From Candidatus Aminicenantota bacterium (GTDB lineage: Bacteria; Acidobacteriota; Aminicenantia; Aminicenantales; Aminicenantaceae), in NCBI GenBank assembly GCA_030615975.1, contig JAUWYH010000009.1, positions 1 through 17,552 on the forward strand: a DNA stretch of 17,552 nucleotides, written 5' to 3'. The notes under the pieces were generated by a model. It did no database searches and was not told the origin of the DNA. It saw only the letters and a list, made by a program, of their open reading frames with translations. Below are positions 1-5,275 of this stretch, one piece after another. Position numbers and translations under genes: made by a program. Numbering within the stretch: position 1 is the stretch's first letter; each line of letters starts with the position of its first letter.

Positions 1-222
1 GTTTAAAGTTTGGTGTTAGGAAACGTTGATAGGTTTTCATCCACATTCACTTTACAATACATATGCTTTTTTCATCAACATCTTGAATTCGTTTATTACA
101 TTGGTGACAAATTGCTATTATCAAGTCACAATATTAGGAAATCCCCCTCCCTCCAATCATCTATAGCCGCTAATTCGCTCAGCTGTCTATTTTCGAAACA
201 AGAAAGCTAGGATTTAAGGCAA

Positions 223-357
223 CTACTTCAGCCCAGCTACCCTTTCTTTATCTTCCTCAATCTCAGCAATACCAGGGTCAGCGTCTTTCCAGAGGTCGAG
301 AAATTTCTCGTTATGCTCTATGGCTTCCTCTTTTTTTGCCTCGCCAGACTTGATATT
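223..357 (-). pseudogene. C-terminal relic of a TPR-repeat protein
   Basis: Read on the minus strand, this stretch encodes an open tail ending at a TAG (223-225) that contains the pieces EEAIEHNEKFLDLWKDADP and GIAEIEEDKERVAGLK. I recognise this as the usual ending of large kinase/TPR proteins that are numerous in Aminicenantes-like genomes, including the last TPR helix (AIEHNEKFLDLW). The frame has no ATG; it is open back to a TGA inside the end of the preceding small gene, with only a GTG near that stop. It starts where the 86-aa gene ends, so the rest of the protein is missing. Seen: the frame and tail motif. Inferred: a truncated remnant rather than a short working gene. A GTG-initiated peptide of about 55 residues remains possible. 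Confidence 0.55.
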
Positions 358-617
358 TACACCTTTATTTTTAGCACATGAGTTTTGTAGCACTCAGTCC
401 ACCAGGCCTTCTTAAATTCATATATAGCACCCTTTTCAAGCTGACGATGGCAGCCAGCACAGACAGGCAATCCCTTTTTTATCATTTCCCCTTCTTCATG
501 ATGGTTATACATTGAGCTATTTGTTTCATCAGAAACAAGTTTCGCTTCTTCTTTTTTTCTTTTCTTAAAAAAACGTTTTTCAAATAGAAATAATAAAAAA
601 TCTAATAAATCCAACAT
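357..617 (-). CDS. small putative zinc-binding protein, 86 aa
   Basis: No known gene is recognised. The N-terminus (residues 1-16) is hydrophobic with acidic residues, then comes a strongly basic stretch (17-22), an acidic/His-rich middle and a C-terminal cysteine module. The ligands C53-x2-C56-H57 and C76-x3-H80 could form one zinc site of a treble-clef or half-LIM style. The start is supported by AGGTG seven bases before the ATG. It is the third gene in line behind the signal peptidase-like gene, 26 nt after the 59-aa gene, so it is probably co-transcribed. CxxCH could in principle bind haem, but there is no signal peptide of the right kind and the later C-x3-H pair favours zinc. The translated sequence is compositionally natural, and I consider it a real gene. 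Confidence 0.6.
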   Translation of the reverse strand: MLDLLDFLLFLFEKRFFKKRKKEEAKLVSDETNSSMYNHHEEGEMIKKGLPVCAGCHRQLEKGAIYEFKKAWWTECYKTHVLKIKV

Positions 618-643
618 CTCTTTTCACCTTATTTTGAATTATA

Positions 644-823
644 CTATCCTTGATCGTCTTTTTCTTTATCTTTTCTATCTTCTTCCTTTATAATCTCATC
701 TTGGTTATAGTCTAAATGTTTATCAACTGCCAACGCAGCAAAAATAGCAATCAGTTTCTTTCCCTTAGCGAGAAGCGTTCTAAATCGGGATTTTCTCTTA
801 AATGATTCTTTTTCTCTATTCAT
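644..823 (-). CDS. small hypothetical protein, 59 aa, charged
   Basis: A 59-codon frame on the minus strand starts with ATG at 823 and ends with TAG at 644-646. A purine-rich GGGAAAGGAAA precedes the ATG and can act as ribosome binding site. The protein has a basic N-terminal third, a short hydrophobic core (LIAIFAALAV, residues 24-33) and a highly acidic/lysine-rich tail (DEIIKEEDRKDKEKDD). The core is too short for a confident membrane span. It sits 31 nt after the stop of the signal peptidase-like gene and 26 nt before the 86-aa zinc-finger gene, all in the same direction. No family is recognised. Support is its position, ribosome site and the clean spacing on both sides. Confidence 0.5.
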   Translation of the reverse strand: MNREKESFKRKSRFRTLLAKGKKLIAIFAALAVDKHLDYNQDEIIKEEDRKDKEKDDQG

Positions 824-854
824 TTTCCTTTCCCGGATTAGCCACTGTTTCCAG

Positions 855-1712
855 TTATTTAATCTTCATGCCGATTCGGCTTTTATCCTTAGCCCAATAG
901 ATATAGAGAGGTTTCCCCTTTATATTGTGAAGAGGCAAAGAGCCCCAGTGTCGACTGTCCCAACTGTTATTCCGATTATCTCCCATGACAAAACAGTAAC
1001 CGGAAGGGACAACGATAGGTCCAAAATTATCTCTGATGACGTCATTATAACCATAATATCCATTCTTAGTGTAAACCTGGCTATCATTATAAACCTTATA
1101 GCTTTCTGGAATGGCTTCATCGTTTATGTAAATCTGCTTATTTTTGATCTCGATTTTTTCGCCTTCTAGGGCAATAAGCCTTTTGATAAAATCCTTAGCG
1201 GGGTCTTCGGGATATTGGAATATTACTAAATCCCCCCTTTGCAGGTCGTTTTTCTTGAAATATTTAAAATCTGCGATTAAACAATCGCCGATAGATAGAG
1301 TTGGCTCCATAGCTCCTGTTGCAATTTTGTATGGACTAAATCCTAAAACTTTATTCGCTATATTAGCTATAAAATATGTAGGGATTAGGTAAGCGCTGTT
1401 GATCAGGAGAATAATGAGGAGATAGATATACCACTTATTGTATGGCCTGAGGATGACTTCTTTTGTCTTAACGGCTACAAAAAAAGCATCCCCAATAATA
1501 AACAACCAAAAACAAATTAAAAAGAGGAGAATAGCTATCAATCCGTGGAATTGATATTGTAACCCTGTGAAGAACATTAATAATGGTAATAAAAAATAAG
1601 CTAAAAAGAAGACAATTCCTTTTTTTATTTGATTGTTATAGATCTGTCCAAGGCCAGGAGCAACAAGGGATAAAAGTGCTGCTATAAGAGGTATTCTTTT
1701 TTTCTTAATCAT
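855..1712 (-). CDS. lepB: signal peptidase I family protein, catalytic Ser replaced by Ala
   Basis: This 285-aa membrane protein has an N-terminal block of about four hydrophobic segments (near 8-24, 33-52, 57-75, 96-116). The first carries APGLGQIYNNQIKKG, as in signal peptidases that have an extra N-terminal membrane domain. The S26 peptidase domain follows from about 125. Box B reads TGAMEPTLSIGD (132-143); family members normally have GSM with Ser as nucleophile, and here the codon is GCT, Ala134 (window 1311-1313). The general-base lysine box FIKRLIALEGE is intact (K177), as is box E GDNRNNSWDSRHWG (244-257). The start has an excellent AAAGGAGG six bases upstream. With the usual Ser it would cleave secretory signal peptides at the membrane. 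As read it may be inactive, may use a nearby Thr132 or Ser140, or the base may be a sequencing error. Two small genes follow in the same direction. Confidence 0.85.
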   Translation of the reverse strand: MIKKKRIPLIAALLSLVAPGLGQIYNNQIKKGIVFFLAYFLLPLLMFFTGLQYQFHGLIAILLFLICFWLFIIGDAFFVAVKTKEVILRPYNKWYIYLLIILLINSAYLIPTYFIANIANKVLGFSPYKIATGAMEPTLSIGDCLIADFKYFKKNDLQRGDLVIFQYPEDPAKDFIKRLIALEGEKIEIKNKQIYINDEAIPESYKVYNDSQVYTKNGYYGYNDVIRDNFGPIVVPSGYCFVMGDNRNNSWDSRHWGSLPLHNIKGKPLYIYWAKDKSRIGMKIK

Positions 1713-1811
1713 TATTATCCTCCTTTATTTCAAAAATTTTAGTTGGAATCATTTCAGAACGGCTTGTCAAAAGTCACTGACTGATCCCAAATTTTATTTG
1801 AATAATCCAGA

Positions 1812-1978
1812 TCATTTTTCCAAACCCATTTTCTTCAGCAATGCCTTGAACTGTAGGTCTGAACGAACGCTGTCAAATTCTGGATCTATTTTGAGACAGG
1901 GAGTTTAGTTCCTCACTCCTTACAAAACTTGGAATCAGAAGGATTATCAAAACGACATTTAGAACATTTAATAGTCAC
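1812..1978 (-). pseudogene. relic of zinc-ribbon kinase/TPR protein with large internal deletion
   Basis: On the minus strand a GTG at 1978 opens a typical N-terminal zinc ribbon: KCSKCRFDNPSDSKFCKE, then a TGA (1913-1915) exactly where the fourth Cys of FCxEC would be, then GTKLPVSK. After a shift of one frame the next 30 codons read IDPEFDSVRSDLQFKALLKKM and end GLEK-TGA (1812-1814), a typical C-terminus of large Ser/Thr kinase-TPR or cyclase-TPR proteins. Only the first ~29 and last ~25 residues of such a protein (normally many hundreds of residues) remain, joined directly. A deletion of the whole middle plus a nonsense change is the simplest explanation. Family membership is from recognition of these motifs, not from a search. 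Confidence 0.65.
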
Positions 1979-2123
1979 TGTTAACCCTTTCGGTGAGCGG
2001 ACAAAAGAATATCAATTAATGTAAAAATAGTCAACTGGATTAAATGCTTTGTTTTTATAGTGCATACCAATGAGGGGGTTATCTTATGATGATTGGCTCA
2101 CGGGGGGAAACGGGTGGGGATTT

Positions 2124-2140
2124 TGTCCAACGGTTGGACA
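2124..2140. repeat. perfect 8-bp inverted repeat, 1-nt centre
   Basis: TGTCCAAC-G-GTTGGACA is a perfect 17-bp palindrome around one central base. It is too tight for a stable RNA hairpin loop, which fits a protein-binding operator or a recombinase site better. It lies directly against a second inverted repeat. Confidence 0.6.
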
Positions 2141-2160
2141 GGTCAAACTATGATTGACCT
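2140..2160. repeat. 7-bp inverted repeat with 7-nt spacer
   Basis: AGGTCAA and TTGACCT are perfect inverted arms separated by ACTATGA. A 7-nt spacer between inverted arms is the geometry of a tyrosine recombinase core site (two binding arms flanking a 6-8 bp overlap), but also of an ordinary hairpin. Its location next to the paired GTCACAA repeats makes the first reading worth testing. Confidence 0.55.
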
Positions 2161-2193
2161 AGAGTGGTGTAAATCAATATAGACCTATCCCCA

Positions 2194-2214
2194 TGTCACA
2201 AATACGTCACAAAA
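2194..2214 (+). repeat. two GTCACAA repeats at 11-bp spacing (left arm)
   Basis: TGTCACAAAT at 2194-2203 and CGTCACAAAA at 2205-2214 repeat with a period of exactly 11 bp. The motif is the reverse complement, with one change (T for G), of the TTGTGCCA units at 2384-2415, and so points the opposite way. Such helically phased copies resemble arm-type binding sites of a tyrosine integrase. Confidence 0.5.
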
Positions 2215-2275
2215 AATGCCTAAACCTGCTTAATTATGGATACGAATGCGTAATAGGAAATGAGGATTTTCCAGG

Positions 2276-2381
2276 GGTAGAGATGGTGCACCTGACGGGA
2301 TTCGAATCCAGAGGTTGGGGGTTCAAGATCCCTCGCTCACCTCACCTTCGGATTCACAATCCGATGCTCTCAATCTCTACC
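2276..2381. repeat. 9-bp inverted repeat bounding the tRNA-like core
   Basis: GGTAGAGAT at 2276-2284 and ATCTCTACC at 2373-2381 are perfect inverted copies that bracket the scrambled tRNA-like sequence. They may have helped the local inversion, or may be recombinase core arms. GGTAGAG is also part of normal tRNA D-arms, so one copy may simply be tRNA-derived. Confidence 0.55.
2284..2381 (-). pseudogene. scrambled His-tRNA-like sequence (anticodon GTG)
   Basis: The minus strand has a perfect anticodon arm TCGGA-TTGTGAA-TCCGA (2364-2348) with anticodon GTG (His), preceded by GAGC-A as in normal tRNAs. At the far end is a T-loop/acceptor-like end with GGATTCGAATCC (2298-2309) and CAGGTGCA-CCA ending at 2284. 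Between them lies about 30 extra bases that, read on the plus strand (2313-2340), look like a second T-arm and acceptor half (GGTTGGGGGTTCAAGATCCC). A proper D-arm is missing. Re-inverting the segment between the AGGT and ACCT ends restores a normal His-tRNA order (anticodon arm, AGGTT, T-arm), so the simplest reading is a tRNA-His gene broken by a short inversion and fused to another tRNA end. An alternative is a tRNA with a long variable arm, since GAGGT/ACCTC can pair. Confidence 0.45.
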
Positions 2382-2383
2382 TT

Positions 2384-2415
2384 TCTTGTGCCAATTTTGT
2401 GCCACTTTTGTGCCA
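2384..2415 (+). repeat. three TTTTGTGCCA repeats at 11-bp spacing (right arm)
   Basis: TCTTGTGCCA (2384-2393), TTTTGTGCCA (2395-2404) and TTTTGTGCCA (2406-2415) repeat with an exact 11-bp period, so they lie on the same face of the helix. Their orientation is opposite to the two GTCACAA units at 2194-2214. Repeats of this kind next to tRNA genes fit arm-type sites of a tyrosine integrase. Confidence 0.6.
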
Positions 2416-2497
2416 TATTTAGGTTGAAAATGATGGAAAACAGAGAAATCCTATTGAATATAAAACTCCTCTAAGTTGTTGATTTTCAGGGAAAAGC

Positions 2498-2573
2498 TGG
2501 CACGCCTGACAGGATTCGAACCTGCGACCTACGGATCCGGAGTCCGTCGCTCTATCCCCTGAGCTACAGGCGC
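2498..2573 (-). tRNA. tRNA-Arg (anticodon CCG)
   Basis: The minus strand folds into a complete cloverleaf: acceptor GCGCCTG paired with CAGGCGT (first pair G-U), D-arm with GCTC/GAGC, anticodon stem ACGGA/TCCGT with loop CTCCGGA (anticodon CCG, reading CGG), 5-nt variable loop AGGTC, and T-arm GCAGG-TTCGAAT-CCTGT. The discriminator is G73 and the CCA end is encoded (2498-2500). Nothing is out of place, so it should be functional. It lies about 80 bp from the att-like repeats, and its 3' end resembles the 3' end of the scrambled tRNA-like sequence (about 20 of 25 positions match). Confidence 0.95.
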
Positions 2574-2670
2574 ACATATATGATTCATGATACCTCATCA
2601 CAAAACTCAAGTACAGGCTCACGATAACATTCAATCACATCACTTTGGGAAAAAGTCCATTTATTTAATT

Positions 2671-2706
2671 CTCAAATTTTGAGTTTTGCCTTTTAGTGCT
2701 TATAAT
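2671..2706 (+). promoter_or_regulatory. sigma70-type promoter with overlapping palindrome
   Basis: TTGAGT (2679-2684) and a perfect TATAAT (2701-2706) are 16 bp apart. The -10 ends 11 nt before the ATG of the DUF362 gene, so the transcript would have a leader of only a few bases. The palindrome CTCAAA-T-TTTGAG (2671-2683) overlaps the -35 box and could be an operator. Confidence 0.6.
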
Positions 2707-2717
2707 ATGAAAAGAAG

Positions 2718-3896
2718 ATGCATAAAACGAAAGTTTCCTTGGTAAAACTTAGAGATTATGAAAGCAAAAATGTCTACCAAGCTGTTAAGAAAAGCGTAGA
2801 TCTTCTTGGTGGCTTAGAAAAGATCGTAAAGCCGCATGCCAAGGTCTTTGTAAAAATAAATCATCTCTCTCCTCCTTCCTCTCCTGAGAGTGCTATAGTC
2901 ACCCATCCTGCTTTTACAAAGGAAGTTCTGCGGCTTTTGAAAGAATTCAATCTTAAAATTACCGTGGGAGATGATATCCAATCGAAACAAAAGGATGGCT
3001 TTATTCTCTCAGGCTATCGCCAAGTATGCAAGGAATTGGAAGTTCCCTTGGTTAACTTAAAAGAAATAGGATTCAAAGAAGTCATCTGTCATGGACAAAT
3101 CTTAAAAAAGATCTACATTTCTCCCCTGGTTCTCGAATCAGATTTCATCCTCAATCTGCCTAAATTAAAGACACATTCTTTTACAATATTCACAGGAGCC
3201 ATAAAGAATATGTTCGGTATAATTCCTTCTGGGCTCCGTCTCAAATACCATCGTCAATACTCTAAAACCGAGATTTTCAGTCAGATGCTTGTGGATATCT
3301 TCTCTTGTGCGCCTCCTCACCTCACCATCATGGATGCCGTGGTCGCCATGGAAGGCGAAGGGCCATCAGCAGGAAATCCCAGAACGGTAGGTGTCATTCT
3401 GGCCAGCAAAAATGCTGTGGCTTTAGACGCTGTTGCAACAAAAATTACCGGTTTTAACCCTATGGATATTTACACAACTCAAAATGCCCACAAAAGAGGA
3501 CTCGGAACAGCCAAAATCGAAGAGATTGAAGTCGTAGGCGAAAAGATTCATGAAGTAGAAGCTAAAAATTTCAAGCATTCAGCCATTGCCATAGGTCTTC
3601 TTCAGAGAAAAATTCCCTCCTTCCTTCATGCCTACTTCCAAGACCAATTGATTTTAATCCCCAAAGTTAAAATAGATAAATGCACAGTGTGTATGGAATG
3701 CATCAGCATATGTCCCCTTGGAGCTGCAAAGCTTGATAGAAACACTGCATGGATAGATAAAAGCCTTTGCATCCACTGCATGTGCTGCCATGAAGTCTGC
3801 CGTTTTCAGGCCATTAAGCTTAAGCAGAGGCCTGCCGGACGCATATTTAGGATGGTAAGCTCGTTATACAATAGAGTTGGGTCTAAATTTAGCTGA
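2718..3896 (+). CDS. DUF362 protein with C-terminal two-cluster ferredoxin domain
   Basis: A 392-aa protein. Residues 1-300 match the DUF362 family style (VFVKINHLSPPSSPESAIVTH around 43-63, LPKLKTHSF at 148-154, MDAVVAMEGEGPSAGNPR at 205-222). Residues 315-370 hold two [4Fe-4S] motifs: C322-x2-C325-x2-C328-x3-C332-P and C351-x2-C354-x2-C357-x3-C361. The second lacks the usual Pro after its last Cys but has all four ligands. No signal peptide, so a cytoplasmic iron-sulfur protein. The family's reaction is not established; the domain pairing suggests electron transfer coupled to an unknown substrate. It has its own promoter and no clear Shine-Dalgarno. Downstream genes start 234 bp later, so co-transcription with them is uncertain. 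Confidence 0.85.
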   Translation: MHKTKVSLVKLRDYESKNVYQAVKKSVDLLGGLEKIVKPHAKVFVKINHLSPPSSPESAIVTHPAFTKEVLRLLKEFNLKITVGDDIQSKQKDGFILSGYRQVCKELEVPLVNLKEIGFKEVICHGQILKKIYISPLVLESDFILNLPKLKTHSFTIFTGAIKNMFGIIPSGLRLKYHRQYSKTEIFSQMLVDIFSCAPPHLTIMDAVVAMEGEGPSAGNPRTVGVILASKNAVALDAVATKITGFNPMDIYTTQNAHKRGLGTAKIEEIEVVGEKIHEVEAKNFKHSAIAIGLLQRKIPSFLHAYFQDQLILIPKVKIDKCTVCMECISICPLGAAKLDRNTAWIDKSLCIHCMCCHEVCRFQAIKLKQRPAGRIFRMVSSLYNRVGSKFS

Positions 3897-3908
3897 AAGC
3901 AGACTGCC

Positions 3909-4040
3909 TTATTTACTTCCTCTTGAGATAAGATTAAGAAAAGCTACAAATACGGCTGCTCCAAGAATAGCCCATATAATGGGAACAGGCTGTGACTGAT
4001 TGACTGTTTCACTAAATTCTGTTAGTTTAAAAAGTCTAAA
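3909..4040 (-). pseudogene. possible tail of a small membrane protein, no start codon
   Basis: On the minus strand a frame running stop to stop encodes a hydrophilic segment followed by a convincing membrane span, PIIWAILGAAVFVAFLNLIS, and a short basic end RGSK. There is no ATG, GTG or TTG in frame, so if real it is the end of a broken gene. The hydrophobic segment could also be chance. It occupies most of the gap between the DUF362 gene and the aminotransferase gene. Confidence 0.25.
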
Positions 4041-4100
4041 TCAAGTTGATATTTAATAACAAAAGCTAGAAAGCAAATAAAAGTCCGAGTTTCGGAAATA

Positions 4101-4129
4101 TATAATTTATACATAAAAGGAGGATTTAT
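4101..4129 (+). promoter_or_regulatory. -10 box and strong ribosome binding site for the aminotransferase
   Basis: TATAAT at 4101-4106 is followed by AAAGGAGG (4117-4124) and an ATG at 4130, a spacing of five bases. A clear -35 at the right distance is not seen. This start has a leader with Shine-Dalgarno, unlike the starts at 2718, 10424 and 11769. Confidence 0.45.
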
Positions 4130-5275
4130 ATGATAAAAAAATACTATCTTCTTTCCCCTGGTCCTACCCCTGTTCCGGATAACGTACTCTCTGCTGCTGC
4201 TGAACCCATTATCCATCACCGAACTCCTGAATTTTCCGATATATTCATGAAAGTATCAGAAGGACTGAAATACGTATTCGAAACAGAACAAGACGTTTTC
4301 GTTTTAACCTCATCCGGAACAGGAGCGATGGAAACAGCTGTCGCTAACATCCTTTGTCCAGGCGATAAAGTGATTAACATCAACGGAGGAAAATTCGGAG
4401 AAAGATGGGGCAAAATCTGCCGAGCCTATGGAGTAGATGTTAGAGAGATTGTTCTGGAATGGGGTGATCCATTCACCAAGGAACAACTTGCAGAAGAGTT
4501 AAAAGCCAACCCTGAAACAAAAGCAGTTTTTGCAACCCTATCTGAGACATCTTCAGGAACCATCTATGATATTCAGGGATATGGAGAAGTCTTAACAGAG
4601 TCAGATGCGATTCTTGTCGTTGATGGTATTTCAGGCTTAGGAGCCACACCCTGTCCAATGGACGAATGGAATGTAGACATCATGGTAGCAGGATCCCAAA
4701 AATCCTTCATGATCCCCCCAGGCCTTGCTTATATCTCCTTTAGCCTCAAGGCCTGGAACTTAGTGGAAAAATCTACATTGCCAAAATTCTATTTCGATGC
4801 CAAACAATACAGAAAAAACCTAAAAAAAAGCACCACTCCTTACACTCCAGCCATTTCTCTCATCATCCAACAGAAGAATGCTCTCGATATTATTAAAAAT
4901 TTAGGCCTTGAAAAGCTCTTCGAACATCATCGAATTCTTGGCGACGCAACCCGTGATGGAGTGAAAGCCCTTGGCTTAAAGCTTCTTTCTAAAAGACCCG
5001 GAAACATCTTGACTGCCGTCAAAGTCCCTGAAGGGATTGACGGCTTGAAACTCGTAAAAACCATGCAGGGAAAATATAGAGCTTATATTGCTGGCGGCCA
5101 GGATCCCTACAAAGGGAAAATTTTTAGGATTGCTCATCTGGGATACATGGGAGGCTTTGATATCATAATAGCTCTCACAGCTCTTGAAATGACACTATCT
5201 GAATTAGGTTTTGATTTTGAAAGAGGAAGCTCCATAAAGGCAGCTGAAACCATCTTAAAGGAGAATTGGGAATGA
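4130..5275 (+). CDS. class V aminotransferase (alanine-glyoxylate / serine-pyruvate type)
   Basis: A 381-aa PLP enzyme of the alanine-glyoxylate/serine-pyruvate aminotransferase branch. It begins LLSPGPTPVPDNV, has the cofactor phosphate region SSGTGAMETA (61-70), the aspartate that holds the pyridine ring in VVDGISGLGA (D165), and the PLP lysine in GSQKSFMIPPGL (K191). It is full length for the family. The stop overlaps the start of serA by four bases (ATGA), so both are translated from one message. Beside phosphoglycerate dehydrogenase, and with no serC in view, it is likely to transaminate 3-phosphohydroxypyruvate, or a closely related keto acid, in serine synthesis. That role is inferred from context; glyoxylate or hydroxypyruvate as substrate would also fit the family. 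Confidence 0.9.
   Translation: MIKKYYLLSPGPTPVPDNVLSAAAEPIIHHRTPEFSDIFMKVSEGLKYVFETEQDVFVLTSSGTGAMETAVANILCPGDKVININGGKFGERWGKICRAYGVDVREIVLEWGDPFTKEQLAEELKANPETKAVFATLSETSSGTIYDIQGYGEVLTESDAILVVDGISGLGATPCPMDEWNVDIMVAGSQKSFMIPPGLAYISFSLKAWNLVEKSTLPKFYFDAKQYRKNLKKSTTPYTPAISLIIQQKNALDIIKNLGLEKLFEHHRILGDATRDGVKALGLKLLSKRPGNILTAVKVPEGIDGLKLVKTMQGKYRAYIAGGQDPYKGKIFRIAHLGYMGGFDIIIALTALEMTLSELGFDFERGSSIKAAETILKENWE

Larger units (their letters stand above)
1979..2193. other. gene-free stretch before the att-like region
   Basis: I see no convincing protein gene on either strand here. Short open frames such as one from the ATG near 2072 (27 codons) have no ribosome site and no recognisable content. 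The stretch becomes G-rich near 2101-2120 and ends in the two hairpins and paired repeats listed separately. Confidence 0.5.

Noticed and set aside
10..210. 66-codon plus-strand frame at the left edge, and a short minus-strand CxxC frame in the same stretch
   Set aside because: Neither has a ribosome site or a recognisable family, and the composition is low in typical coding features.
1765..1770. Perfect TTGACA on the minus strand upstream of the signal peptidase gene
   Set aside because: No acceptable -10 box lies 15-19 bp from it, so I do not call a promoter.
1913..1915. TGA at a cysteine position as possible selenocysteine or recoded stop
   Set aside because: There is no stem-loop of the right kind seen after it, the frame shifts soon after, and most of the protein is missing; simple nonsense mutation is enough.
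2072..2155. Short plus-strand peptides near the G-rich stretch, considered as a possible small secreted or processed peptide
   Set aside because: They have no ribosome binding site, no leader pattern and no neighbouring maturation genes.
2193..2474. 93-codon plus-strand frame across the att-like region
   Set aside because: It is the translation of tRNA-like sequence and repeats, with no ribosome site and no protein-like composition.
2419..2634. 71-codon minus-strand frame across the Arg tRNA
   Set aside because: It contains the typical translated-tRNA string (GDRATDSGSVGRRFESC) and covers an intact tRNA gene.
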